DNA from: Clostridiales bacterium | GTDB lineage: Bacteria > Bacillota > Clostridia > Lachnospirales > Lachnospiraceae | NCBI GenBank assembly: GCA_029010495.1 | Contig: JAQXKO010000008.1 | Location: forward strand, 1-38,864 | DNA: 38,864 nt | Reading direction: 5' to 3' | In this document: positions 8,906 to 16,995 of the stretch, in pieces | Position numbering within the stretch: position 1 is the stretch's first letter | Layout: each line of letters opens with the position of its first letter | Translations under genes and position numbers: made by a program | Notes under the pieces: model-generated | What the model was told of the DNA's origin: nothing | Databases searched by the model: none | The model's input: only the letters and a program-made list of their open reading frames with translations

Positions 8906-11900
8906 TTAGCTGAAGTACCTGACACCCGACTCAAATATGTGCTGGTTCTGGTCGCCATAGATGTTAAGAGCAACGCCCTGACCTCTACGCTCCGAATGTG
9001 CCATCTTGCCGAGCACGCGTCCGTCAGGAGATGTGATACCCTCAATAGCCATATATGAACCGTTGATATTATAATCTTCATCCATTGTGGCATTGCCGTC
9101 GATATCAACATACTGTGTTGCAACCTGTCCGTTTTTAACAAGTCTGTCTAACCACTCCTTGTTTGCCACAAAACGTCCTTCACCATGCGATGCAGGAATT
9201 GAATATACACCGCCGAGCTGCGCACCCATCAGCCATGGGCTCTTGTTTGATACAACCTTTGTATAAACGGACTTGCTTACATGGCGACCTATATTGTTCA
9301 TTGCAAGTGTCGGTGAATCCGCTGTAAGTGTGGTAACCTCACCGTATGGTACAAGCCCGAGCTTTATAAGAGCCTGGAAACCGTTACAGATACCAAGTGC
9401 AAGACCGTCCCTGTTCTTAAGAAGATCATTTACGGCATCCGAAAGGCGCGGATTCTTAAATGCGGTAGCAATAAATTTGCCTGAACCGTCAGGCTCGTCA
9501 CCTGCCGAGAAACCGCCCGGGAACATAATAATCTGTGAATCTTTAATTGCCCTTTCAAAAGCATCAACGGAATCACGTATGTTTGCCTCAGTCATATTTT
9601 TGAAAACAACTGTTTCAACCTCTGCACCTGCATTCATAAATGCCTTTGCCGAATCGTATTCGCAGTTTGTACCCGGAAATACCGGTATAAATACCTTAGG
9701 TCTGGCAATCTTATTTTTAGCAACATATATCGTGCCGGCATCAAAGTTAAGCGTCTTAACCTCTTCTTTGATTGTGATTTCCTGCATTGCCGAACGCGTT
9801 GGGAATACCTTTTCAAGAGGATTCATCCATGTCTTTATCGCATCCTCGATTGCAATGCTTACACACTCGCCGCCGTTGCCGTCACACCATGCAAATGTAG
9901 CCTTATCAGTTGTATGGCCTGCCTTAACGGCAAAGCTGCACATATTGAGAATATGGTTAACGTCATCATTGTTAACCTCAGCGATAATTGAGCCGTATGA
10001 AGGTGCAAATGCTGACTTTATATCAAACTTCTTGCAGATTTTGACACCAATCTTATTACCAAAAGCCATCTTGGAAACAGCCTCTACGATACCCTTTGAG
10101 CCAAGAGCATACATGGATAAAAGCTTGTTCTCCCCCTTAAGCTTAGCGATGATGTCATACATTTCACATGCCTTGGCAAAATCAGGCAGATCATACTCGT
10201 CTCTTGGCATATTGAAGACAATAAGTGTTGAATCAGTCTTTTTAAATTCGCCCGTTACGACATCGCTTTCCTTTGCAACATCTACAGCGAAGGAGCAGAG
10301 TGTAGGAGGTACGTCAATGTCGTTAAACGAACCTGACATTGAATCTTTGCCGCCAATACTTGGTAAGCCGAGATTAATCTGCGCACTGTAAGCACCGAGT
10401 AAAGCAGCGAGAGGAGCCCCCCATCTTTCCGGATCATTGCCGAGACGCTTGAAATATTCCTGGAATGTAAATCTTATCTTTCTGTAATCTCCTCCTGCCG
10501 CAACAATCTTAGCAACGGAATCCATTACTGCATAAACCGCACCGTGATATGGGCTCCAGCTTGAAAGGAAAGGATCATAGCCGTAGCTCATCATTGTAAC
10601 GGTATCACACTTTCCTGTCGACATAGGAAGCTTTGCAATCATTGTCTGAACAGGTGTAAGCTGATACTTTCCGCCATAAGGCATTGTAACGGAAGCGGCT
10701 CCGATGGAGGAGTCAAACATTTCAACGAGACCCTTCTTGCCGCAGCTGTTAAGGTCTGCAAGTGCTGCCATCCAGGCCTTTGCCCTGTTCTCAGGAGTAT
10801 CCTCGTCAAACTCAGTTGCTCCGACTGTATTTCCGAGCTTCTTTGTGGCATTAGCTACATATGAAGCACCGTTTTTAAAATAGTTATCTGCCTCAGAAGG
10901 CATAGGTACTACTGCATTCTGTTCCTGGTGAGCACCGTTTGTATCAAGGAATGCCCTGCTGATATCAACGATAGTCTTATCTCTCCACTTCATAACAAGT
11001 CTAGGAGACTCAGTAACTGTCGCCACCACAACTGCCTCAAGGTTTTCCTCCTCGGCAAATGCAAGCATTTTGTCAACATTGGAAGGATCAACCACGACAG
11101 CCATACGCTCCTGTGACTCGGAAATGGCAAGCTCTGTACCGTCAAGACCCGCATACTTCTTTGGAACCCTGTCAAGATCAATTGAAAGACCTGCAGCAAG
11201 CTCACCGATAGCTACGGACACACCGCCTGCACCAAAGTCATTACATTTCTTAATAAGCCTTGCAACCTCTTCTCTTCTGAAAAGTCTCTGAAGCTTTCTC
11301 TCTGTCGGAGGATTACCCTTCTGAACCTCGGCTCCGCATGTGTTGATGGACTCTGTTGTGTGCTTCTTAGAGGAACCTGTTGCACCGCCACAGCCGTCAC
11401 GTCCTGTACGGCCGCCCATAAGGATGATGATATCTCCCGGATCCGAATTCTCACGAATAACATTTTTACGAGGTGCAGCACCCATAACCGCACCGATTTC
11501 CATTCTCTTTGCAACATAGTTCGGATGATATATTTCATCTACAAGACCGGTCGCAAGACCAATCTGGTTACCGTATGAGCTGTAGCCCTTGGCTGCACCC
11601 GTTGTAAGCTTACGCTGTGGGAGCTTGCCCGGTAATGTATCCTTTAATGATACTGTCGGGTCGGCAGCACCTGTAACACGCATTGCCTGATATACATAGC
11701 CTCGGCCGCTGAGCGGATCACGGATGGCACCGCCAAGACATGTCGCAGCACCACCGAAAGGTTCGATTTCGGTAGGATGGTTATGTGTCTCATTTTTGAA
11801 GAAAATAAGCCACTCCTCTGTTACCGGACCCTCCTCTTTCTCAATTGTAACCGGAACGATGATTGAGCAGGCATTTATTTCATCAGAAACCTCCATATCA

Positions 11901-12778
11901 TCAAGCTTACCCTCCGCACGAAGCTTCTTCATGCCGAGAATCGCAAGATCCATAAGACAGATGAACTTGTCATTTCTGTCCTTATAGAGAATCTGTCTGT
12001 CAGCCTTATATTTATTGAAGGTATCCTCGATAGGCTTTCTGTAGTAGCCGTCCTTAAAGGATACATTTGTAAGCTCGGTACTGAATGTTGTATGACGGCA
12101 GTGATCTGACCAGTAGGTATCAAGAACCCTTATTTCAGTCATGGAAGGATCTCTTTTCTCTTCCCCGTCAAAGTAGCTTTGGATAAATTTAAAATCAGCA
12201 AATGTCATGGCGAGATTTAAGGAATCATAAAGACTCTTTAAATCAGACTCCTTCATCGACTTAAAGCCGTCAATAACAGCCACATCCGCAGGCACGTCAA
12301 ATTCCCTGACAAGCGTTTCAGGCTTAACCTCGTCTGTAAGCGATGAATCAACAGGGTTGATGCAATATGACTTAATGCTCTCAAACTCTTCATCGGTAAT
12401 GTCACCGCAGAGTACATATGTTGTTGCCGTGTTTATAACAGGCTTAACCTTTTCATTTAACAGCTGAACACACTGCTCCGCAGAGTCGGCTCTCTGATCG
12501 AACTGTCCCGGAAGATAAGCAACCGAAAATACTCTCTCTCCCTCATTTACAGTGATGCTTTCCTGATAAACATCATCAACAGGCGGCTCTGAGAAAACCG
12601 TGTTGATTGCACGCTGATATGTTTCATCATCCACATTTTCAACATCATATCTTATAAGAACACGAACTGCTTTTAATGTTTTAATTCCGAGATAACCTGA
12701 AATTTCCTCTAAAAGTTCTTTTGCTCTTACTGCATAAGGTGCTTTTTTCTCAACATAGATTCTTTTTACCTTACTCAT
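8906..12778 (-). CDS. purL: Phosphoribosylformylglycinamidine synthase, single-chain
   Basis: This enzyme catalyses step four of purine synthesis: FGAR + glutamine + ATP to FGAM. The 1290-aa protein is the fused long form, unlike the PurS/PurQ/PurL complex of Bacillus. The N-terminal PurS-like part is followed by the synthetase core, including HNHPTEIEPFGGAATCLGGAIRD, WSDHCRHTTFST and KGNPPTERKL. The glutaminase domain occupies about 1030-1290, with FPGTNCEYDSAKAF, MFPGGFSAGDE and nucleophile LGICNGFQAL near 1125-1130. Closing SHGEGRF and AHSERRG motifs are present, so the active site is complete. Start: CGGAGG before the ATG. It has its own promoter, divergent from mraY, and a leader of about 120 nt. 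Confidence 0.96.
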   Translation of the reverse strand: MSKVKRIYVEKKAPYAVRAKELLEEISGYLGIKTLKAVRVLIRYDVENVDDETYQRAINTVFSEPPVDDVYQESITVNEGERVFSVAYLPGQFDQRADSAEQCVQLLNEKVKPVINTATTYVLCGDITDEEFESIKSYCINPVDSSLTDEVKPETLVREFDVPADVAVIDGFKSMKESDLKSLYDSLNLAMTFADFKFIQSYFDGEEKRDPSMTEIRVLDTYWSDHCRHTTFSTELTNVSFKDGYYRKPIEDTFNKYKADRQILYKDRNDKFICLMDLAILGMKKLRAEGKLDDMEVSDEINACSIIVPVTIEKEEGPVTEEWLIFFKNETHNHPTEIEPFGGAATCLGGAIRDPLSGRGYVYQAMRVTGAADPTVSLKDTLPGKLPQRKLTTGAAKGYSSYGNQIGLATGLVDEIYHPNYVAKRMEIGAVMGAAPRKNVIRENSDPGDIIILMGGRTGRDGCGGATGSSKKHTTESINTCGAEVQKGNPPTERKLQRLFRREEVARLIKKCNDFGAGGVSVAIGELAAGLSIDLDRVPKKYAGLDGTELAISESQERMAVVVDPSNVDKMLAFAEEENLEAVVVATVTESPRLVMKWRDKTIVDISRAFLDTNGAHQEQNAVVPMPSEADNYFKNGASYVANATKKLGNTVGATEFDEDTPENRAKAWMAALADLNSCGKKGLVEMFDSSIGAASVTMPYGGKYQLTPVQTMIAKLPMSTGKCDTVTMMSYGYDPFLSSWSPYHGAVYAVMDSVAKIVAAGGDYRKIRFTFQEYFKRLGNDPERWGAPLAALLGAYSAQINLGLPSIGGKDSMSGSFNDIDVPPTLCSFAVDVAKESDVVTGEFKKTDSTLIVFNMPRDEYDLPDFAKACEMYDIIAKLKGENKLLSMYALGSKGIVEAVSKMAFGNKIGVKICKKFDIKSAFAPSYGSIIAEVNNDDVNHILNMCSFAVKAGHTTDKATFAWCDGNGGECVSIAIEDAIKTWMNPLEKVFPTRSAMQEITIKEEVKTLNFDAGTIYVAKNKIARPKVFIPVFPGTNCEYDSAKAFMNAGAEVETVVFKNMTEANIRDSVDAFERAIKDSQIIMFPGGFSAGDEPDGSGKFIATAFKNPRLSDAVNDLLKNRDGLALGICNGFQALIKLGLVPYGEVTTLTADSPTLAMNNIGRHVSKSVYTKVVSNKSPWLMGAQLGGVYSIPASHGEGRFVANKEWLDRLVKNGQVATQYVDIDGNATMDEDYNINGSYMAIEGITSPDGRVLGKMAHSERRGQGVALNIYGDQNQHIFESGVRYFS

Positions 12779-12868
12779 AAATTACTAATCCTCCGTGTAA
12801 AGTATTGCTTAATATAAAGATAAAGGCGATGCCATTACTTATCGGATAACCGTTGATCGGCTTTTGAC

Positions 12869-12891
12869 AAAAGGGCATAACACACCCTTTT
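12869..12891 (-). promoter_or_regulatory. Hairpin in the purL leader
   Basis: Arms AAAAGGG and CCCTTTT with a 9-nt loop lie some 10 nt after the predicted purL start point, within a leader of about 120 nt. A transcribed hairpin that early could tune initiation or act as an attenuator. I do not recognise a purine, ZTP or PRPP riboswitch. Confidence 0.4.
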
Positions 12892-12906
12892 AGCTCATTC
12901 TGACTA

Positions 12907-12935
12907 ATTATATCATAAAACTACCGAACTGTACA
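12907..12935 (-). promoter_or_regulatory. purL promoter, extended -10
   Basis: On the minus strand TGTACA (12930-12935), a 17-bp spacer and TATAAT (12907-12912), with a TG one base upstream of the -10 (TGATATAAT), form an extended -10 promoter that compensates for the weak -35. Its -35 lies one base from the -35 of the divergent mraY promoter. Confidence 0.7.
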
Positions 12936-12936
12936 C

Positions 12937-12965
12937 TTGAAAATATGAATCTCTTATAGTAAAAT
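12937..12965 (+). promoter_or_regulatory. mraY promoter
   Basis: TTGAAA (12937-12942), a 17-bp spacer and TAAAAT (12960-12965). It is back to back with the purL promoter, so two polymerases could not bind both at once. Confidence 0.6.
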
Positions 12966-13033
12966 ATAAGAAATTTTAAAAAAATTACGGTTATCGAGTT
13001 AAAAATTATCACAAATATGATTCGGAGGAAAAT

Positions 13034-14008
13034 ATGATATCTTATCTACTTGGTTCAGATGCGGATGCATATCGTTATTTAGTGTTATTATGTCTTACCT
13101 GTTCATTTCTTCTTACCGTTGTATTATTAAAGGTGCTTCAGGCCTCCCTTCCAAAAGACGGCGGACGTGCCTTTGCCGTAAACGGTGCCCTTTCACAGGG
13201 CAAACCAAGAGGCGCAGGTATAGTTTTTATTCTTGTACACATATTAGTTGTTCTTGTATTGTTACCTGTTGACAGGGAGCTTATCATATACATGATTATG
13301 CTTCTTGCAGCCATGCTTTCAGGCTATCTCGATGATGCGTCAAAAACCCCTTGGGGCGAATACAAAAAGGGAATAATAGATTTTATCATAGCGCTCGTGG
13401 TATCACTTACTTATGTCAATTTCAACTCAACAAAGCTTGTAATTGCAATAAACGGTGCTTCAATTACTCTTCATCCCGCGGTATATGTTGTTCTGGCCGT
13501 TATACTTATCTGGGCTTCGATAAATGTTGTCAATTGTACAGATGGTGTAGACGGGCTGTCAGGAACACTTGCAATCGTAACACTCATATCATTTTATGTT
13601 GTGTTCTCAAGGATTTGCGGCAACTTACTTTACTGTGCGGTAATACTGTCATTTGTGCTCTGCCTTATCGGTTACCTCTGGTACAACGCAAGCCCTTCAA
13701 AGCTGTTAATGGGAGATGCAGGCTCACGAGCAATCGGACTGTTCATTGCAATTCTTTCACTAAAAAGCGGACGTCCTCTCCTGTTCATCCCTCTGGCCTT
13801 TGTATTTATAATGGATGGCGGACTCGGACTTATCAAGGTTGCACTGCTCCGTTTCTTAAAAATCCGTATTCTTAAGAATACGCGAACACCGCTTCACGAC
13901 CATGCGCGTAAAAAAATCGGCTGGTCTGATACACAGACGGTATACAGATTTACAATTATCGCAACGGCAATCTGCATGGCTTATCTGTATGTGATAACAG
14001 CTCTGTAA
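13034..14008 (+). CDS. mraY: Phospho-N-acetylmuramoyl-pentapeptide transferase (MraY), divergent
   Basis: MraY moves phospho-MurNAc-pentapeptide from UDP to undecaprenyl phosphate, giving lipid I at the inner membrane face. The 324-aa protein has about ten hydrophobic segments and the family signatures: GYLDDASK (Mg-binding Asp-Asp), NCTDGVDGLSG, LMGDAGSRAIG and TPLHDHARKK. The last two depart from the common MGDTGSLALG and PLHHHxE forms, so a related WecA-type enzyme is possible, but the GWSDTQTVYRF that follows the His motif favours MraY. Start: CGGAGG precedes the ATG. It is a single gene outside any division-cell wall cluster, with its own promoter and a strong downstream terminator. Confidence 0.82.
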   Translation: MISYLLGSDADAYRYLVLLCLTCSFLLTVVLLKVLQASLPKDGGRAFAVNGALSQGKPRGAGIVFILVHILVVLVLLPVDRELIIYMIMLLAAMLSGYLDDASKTPWGEYKKGIIDFIIALVVSLTYVNFNSTKLVIAINGASITLHPAVYVVLAVILIWASINVVNCTDGVDGLSGTLAIVTLISFYVVFSRICGNLLYCAVILSFVLCLIGYLWYNASPSKLLMGDAGSRAIGLFIAILSLKSGRPLLFIPLAFVFIMDGGLGLIKVALLRFLKIRILKNTRTPLHDHARKKIGWSDTQTVYRFTIIATAICMAYLYVITAL

Positions 14009-14042
14009 AAGCCGATAATTGCACAAATAATATTAAAATAAT

Positions 14043-14113
14043 AAAACCAACCTTAACCAAATCGATATACGCACCTTTAAACCCGTATATCCTTCAGTCG
14101 GGGTTGGTTTTTT
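14043..14113. terminator. Large nested, probably bidirectional terminator between mraY and ridA
   Basis: Outer arms AAAACCAACC (14043-14052) and GGTTGGTTTT (14102-14111) form a 10-bp stem ending in six T residues. Inside sits a second perfect hairpin, GATATACG (14064-14071) and CGTATATC (14084-14091). The A-rich left edge also allows function on the minus strand, which suits the convergent mraY and ridA genes. Confidence 0.8.
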
Positions 14114-14203
14114 GTTTATATTCAGTCAGGACTTATTTATCAAACTGTTATACTTTAATCAGCCTTATTCAAATTAGTTATTTATCTCATTGATTTATAT
14201 TTA

Positions 14204-14596
14204 TCATTTGCAGGTAATTGCAGCGATGACCTCAACCTCGCATAAAACATTCTTCGGAAGTGCCTTGACAGCCACGCAGGAACGTGCAGGCTTACCTGTA
14301 AAATACTGTCCGTATACCTCGTTAAACTCTGCAAAATCAGCCATATCGGCAAGGAAGCATGTTGTCTTTACAACACTGTCAAGGCCGCTGCCCGCTGCCT
14401 CAAGTACTGCCTTAAGATTTTCGCATACTCTCTTTGTCTGCTCCTTAATGTCATCACCTGCTACTGTTCCGGTAGCCGGATCCAGGGCAATCTGGCCTGA
14501 TGTAAAAATCATGTCCCCGGCAATTACAGCCTGAGAATACGGTCCGATAGCTGCAGGAGCGTTTTCTGTGTGAATCTTTGTTAATTTCATTGACAT
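14204..14596 (-). CDS. ridA: RidA family enamine/imine deaminase
   Basis: RidA hydrolyses reactive 2-aminoacrylate-type imines released by PLP enzymes to keto acids and ammonia in the cytoplasm. The 130-aa length is typical. Family marks are [12 protein letters not shown] (about 13-24), [28 protein letters not shown], and near the C-terminus [14 protein letters not shown] (the arginine that binds the substrate carboxylate) and VEVIAAI. The start with GGAGGATAAATAA before it was kept over the internal Met three codons in. It has its own promoter with an unusual 19-bp spacer holding a palindrome, and shares the large terminator with mraY. Confidence 0.93.
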   Translation of the reverse strand: MSMKLTKIHTENAPAAIGPYSQAVIAGDMIFTSGQIALDPATGTVAGDDIKEQTKRVCENLKAVLEAAGSGLDSVVKTTCFLADMADFAEFNEVYGQYFTGKPARSCVAVKALPKNVLCEVEVIAAITCK

Positions 14597-14629
14597 TTAT
14601 TTATCCTCCATTTTAATAAATTATTCGAT

Positions 14630-14660
14630 ATAATACCTCTCCCGGACATCTGTCCGTCAA
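14630..14660 (-). promoter_or_regulatory. ridA promoter of MerR-regulated type
   Basis: On the minus strand TTGACG (14655-14660), a 19-bp spacer and TATTAT (14630-14635). A 14-bp dyad, CGGACA and TGTCCG about two bases (14643-14656), overlaps the -35 edge and spacer. Over-long spacers with a dyad inside are the hallmark of MerR-family activated promoters. No merR gene is in the window. Confidence 0.6.
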
Positions 14661-14681
14661 AGCTATATAATACGTGATTCG

Positions 14682-15353
14682 TTATTCTGACTTTATATCC
14701 GTTACATACTCTGCTTCACTTTCATACGAATCGTACTCCACGGCTTCATCATCATCCCAAGCCGCCTCTTGCGCAGGCATGTCATCGACCTTTGCAGCCT
14801 CAGACGCCTCAGGCTTATCAGACAAGAGCTCATAAACATGTCCTGCCACATCAAGCTCTTCAAGCTCAGATTTTTTAATCGCAAATATCTCTTTATCGTT
14901 ATTGTGAAGTACAACGTAATTTGCTGTATCGTATATATGATACATATTATCATACATAAGAATGATCTCTTCACCGTTCTTTTTGTAAATCATACACTCC
15001 CTGTCAAGCACAATATTTTCATCTGCACCCTTATTGACAGGAAAACGCTTCTTAAAGCCCGCCCTCCACATACATTTTGAAACAAGCTGCGGAACCGGTT
15101 TTACAAAGCACCAGACGATTATCAGCATATATATTACCAAAAGATATTTCATAGTCATGGAAAAATATCCCGTGACGCCTAAATAGAAAATTACCAAAGC
15201 ACATACCAGGGCAATCCAGCCGGTTATAAGCGCAAGTGTATCTATGCGGTCGCCCTTTTTAACGGTATCCACGGAATTTTTATATGTTACACCGGCGAGC
15301 TCCTTTTTACAGGCTGTGTCATAAACTGTTTTAACTGTAATCTTATCCTCCAT
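14682..15353 (-). CDS. Membrane protein with YcxB-like C-terminal domain
   Basis: The 223-aa protein has two membrane segments in a hairpin (GWIALVCALVIFYLG and LLVIYMLIIVWCFV, about residues 38-85). They are followed by a soluble part of pattern MIYKKNGEEIILMYDNMYHIYDTANYVVLHNNDKEIFAIKKSEL that resembles YcxB-type PH-like domains. The last 45 residues are acidic. The start at 15353 was chosen because GAGGGAGAA precedes it; an upstream extension overlaps the EamA gene and has no ribosome-binding site. It lies 17 bases after the EamA gene, probably in one transcript. Function is unknown for this family. Confidence 0.72.
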   Translation of the reverse strand: MEDKITVKTVYDTACKKELAGVTYKNSVDTVKKGDRIDTLALITGWIALVCALVIFYLGVTGYFSMTMKYLLVIYMLIIVWCFVKPVPQLVSKCMWRAGFKKRFPVNKGADENIVLDRECMIYKKNGEEIILMYDNMYHIYDTANYVVLHNNDKEIFAIKKSELEELDVAGHVYELLSDKPEASEAAKVDDMPAQEAAWDDDEAVEYDSYESEAEYVTDIKSE

Positions 15354-15370
15354 CTTATTCTCCCTCAATA

Positions 15371-16234
15371 TTATAATACTGCAATAACTATACCTGCTAT
15401 TATCAGTCCTGCACACATGAGTTTTCTGCCGATATTTTTCTCATGAAATACAAAACGTCCTCCAAGAATAGTAATGATACAGCCCGACTGCTTAATAAGA
15501 GTCATAACCGTAACTTTACTTTCAGGTATGCCGTTTGCAATAAACAGGCATCTGTCAGCAACCACAAATATAATGCTCAACAGCCAAATCCAATAATTTT
15601 TAATCAGACTTTTCACGTTTAATGACGTCTTTGTAATAATTACATACAAAAGATAAAAGCATACAAGAAAAAGCATATACCAGAACTGAAGCTCGCTTGA
15701 GCTGGTATGCTTCATAAGAAGCTTATCAAGAACGCCGGACATTGCATTAAAAATACATGAAATAAATACCATTATAACATATTTGATTTCAATATGCTCG
15801 TCCCTGCTTTTATCATTGTTTTTCCCCTTTGAACCGGCCCATTTCAGGAGTAAAAGACCTGCACACACAAATACAAGACCGGTTATTTTTTGTGCCGAGG
15901 GCTCCTCGTGAAGAAGCAGATATCCGATTAACGTCGCAAAAATAACCCTTGACATATCAAGAATACCTACAACCGAAATAGGCATTTTCTTGATGGCAAT
16001 AAAGCTGCAGATCCAGGCCACAAATATCACGAAGGATTTGAAGGCAATCGGTAACAGAAGCTTTTTTTCTATGCCGATGGCGTTGCCTGCATCCGGAATA
16101 ACCATAGCAAAGGACAGAAATGTGTAAAACACCAGCACCTCAATTACGGTATTTTTCTGCAAAGCCTTTTTCTTGGCAATTTCCCTGGCTCCCTTAAGCA
16201 CCCCATAAGCAAGCACCAGTAATATCCAAAGCAT
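15371..16234 (-). CDS. EamA/DMT family membrane transporter
   Basis: The 287-aa, highly hydrophobic protein has about ten predicted helices in two EamA halves. The first half ends near GLVFVCAGLLLLKWAG (about 118-133), then a charged cytoplasmic loop, and the second half ends with CAGLIIAGIVIAVL. This is the drug/metabolite transporter superfamily layout, usually exporting amino acids or other small metabolites; the substrate cannot be told from sequence. The glutamate in LLHEEPSAQKITGL is the usual signature at the first repeat's end. AAAGGA lies 7 bases before the ATG. It precedes the YcxB-like gene closely. Confidence 0.85.
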   Translation of the reverse strand: MLWILLVLAYGVLKGAREIAKKKALQKNTVIEVLVFYTFLSFAMVIPDAGNAIGIEKKLLLPIAFKSFVIFVAWICSFIAIKKMPISVVGILDMSRVIFATLIGYLLLHEEPSAQKITGLVFVCAGLLLLKWAGSKGKNNDKSRDEHIEIKYVIMVFISCIFNAMSGVLDKLLMKHTSSSELQFWYMLFLVCFYLLYVIITKTSLNVKSLIKNYWIWLLSIIFVVADRCLFIANGIPESKVTVMTLIKQSGCIITILGGRFVFHEKNIGRKLMCAGLIIAGIVIAVL

Positions 16235-16276
16235 AATTTATTCCTTTATTATTTAGTCAGTACTGTTCATCATAAG

Positions 16277-16295
16277 ATACGCCTCACAAGCGTAT
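16277..16295 (-). other. Small hairpin between DUF5662 and EamA genes
   Basis: Arms ATACGC (16277-16282) and GCGTAT (16290-16295) form a 6-bp stem with a 7-nt loop, without a T tract. It is more likely an mRNA structure than a terminator. Confidence 0.3.
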
Positions 16296-16307
16296 ATTGA
16301 CGTCCTG

Positions 16308-16922
16308 TTATCCTCTTTTTACAAAGCCCTTAATCAGCTTTACAACCTCATCGCCGGCATCAGCATAGGCCTTAAGTATCTCTTTACGGCACTGTTTTTT
16401 TACAATCTCATTTTTAATATAATTAAACGTATAATCCTCACCCTTTTGAGCAAGCATTGACAGAAGGTATTTAAGCTGCTTAGAGGTTTTTTCGTGAATC
16501 ATATAGTGGCCCACGGATTTGTTATAGTAATCAAGCGGTGCAGAGTCGGTATATTTATCCCCAAGATATATTTTGCAGGCCGCAATACGGTCGCAGACCA
16601 TTTCTACAAGATACCTTGCCGGCATCTTCATCCCTGCCATGTTCGTTCCGTTTTTTATATCGTAATCAATCCAATATTCCATATGATGCCTGTTGCGTCC
16701 CTTATGATGGAGCCATGCCCTGCTGACGCCCTTTATGCGTCGTTCGGCATCATTTGGCGAACGGTCGCCCTGATAATACTTTACGCCTCTTAAAAACTCA
16801 GAGGGCATATATTTTGACAAATCATGCGTAATTCCCTGCCAGTAAAGACCTGACCTGAAGCAGTTTTTTGCCACTTCTATCTTATGTTTTGTAATAGTCA
16901 GAAAATGTCCTTTTACATTCAT
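16308..16922 (-). CDS. DUF5662 family protein, HD-like
   Basis: This 204-aa soluble protein has histidine and aspartate clusters in an HD-domain-like order: THDLSKY (about 33-39), WLHHKGRNRHHMEYWID (about 70-86) and VCDRIAACK (about 109-117). This pattern is typical of DUF5662 proteins of Clostridia; a metal-dependent phosphohydrolase fold is plausible but not shown. The start has GGGG with 7-base spacing. It sits between GH5 and EamA on the same strand, with a terminator on the GH5 side, so it is probably transcribed with the genes downstream. Confidence 0.8.
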   Translation of the reverse strand: MNVKGHFLTITKHKIEVAKNCFRSGLYWQGITHDLSKYMPSEFLRGVKYYQGDRSPNDAERRIKGVSRAWLHHKGRNRHHMEYWIDYDIKNGTNMAGMKMPARYLVEMVCDRIAACKIYLGDKYTDSAPLDYYNKSVGHYMIHEKTSKQLKYLLSMLAQKGEDYTFNYIKNEIVKKQCRKEILKAYADAGDEVVKLIKGFVKRG

Positions 16923-16949
16923 AATATTGCCCCTTTATAAAGTCAAATA

Positions 16950-16978
16950 AGTAGGAGACAGAAAATCTGCCCCCTACT
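16950..16978 (-). terminator. Intrinsic terminator of the GH5 gene
   Basis: Arms 16966-16978 and 16950-16962 pair over 13 bp on the minus strand with two G-U pairs and a 3-nt loop, followed by TATTTGACTTT. The wobble pairs form only in that orientation, matching the GH5 gene that ends at 16996. Confidence 0.75.
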
Positions 16979-16995
16979 GTTTATATATTATATTA

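Noticed and set aside
9273-10391. Long plus-strand ORF (372 codons) opposite purL
   Set aside because: It lies fully antisense to a highly conserved enzyme and its translation shows no recognisable domain; it is a shadow ORF.
12779-13033. Purine or ZTP riboswitch before purL
   Set aside because: The leader has a hairpin, but none of the conserved core sequences of those riboswitches is visible.
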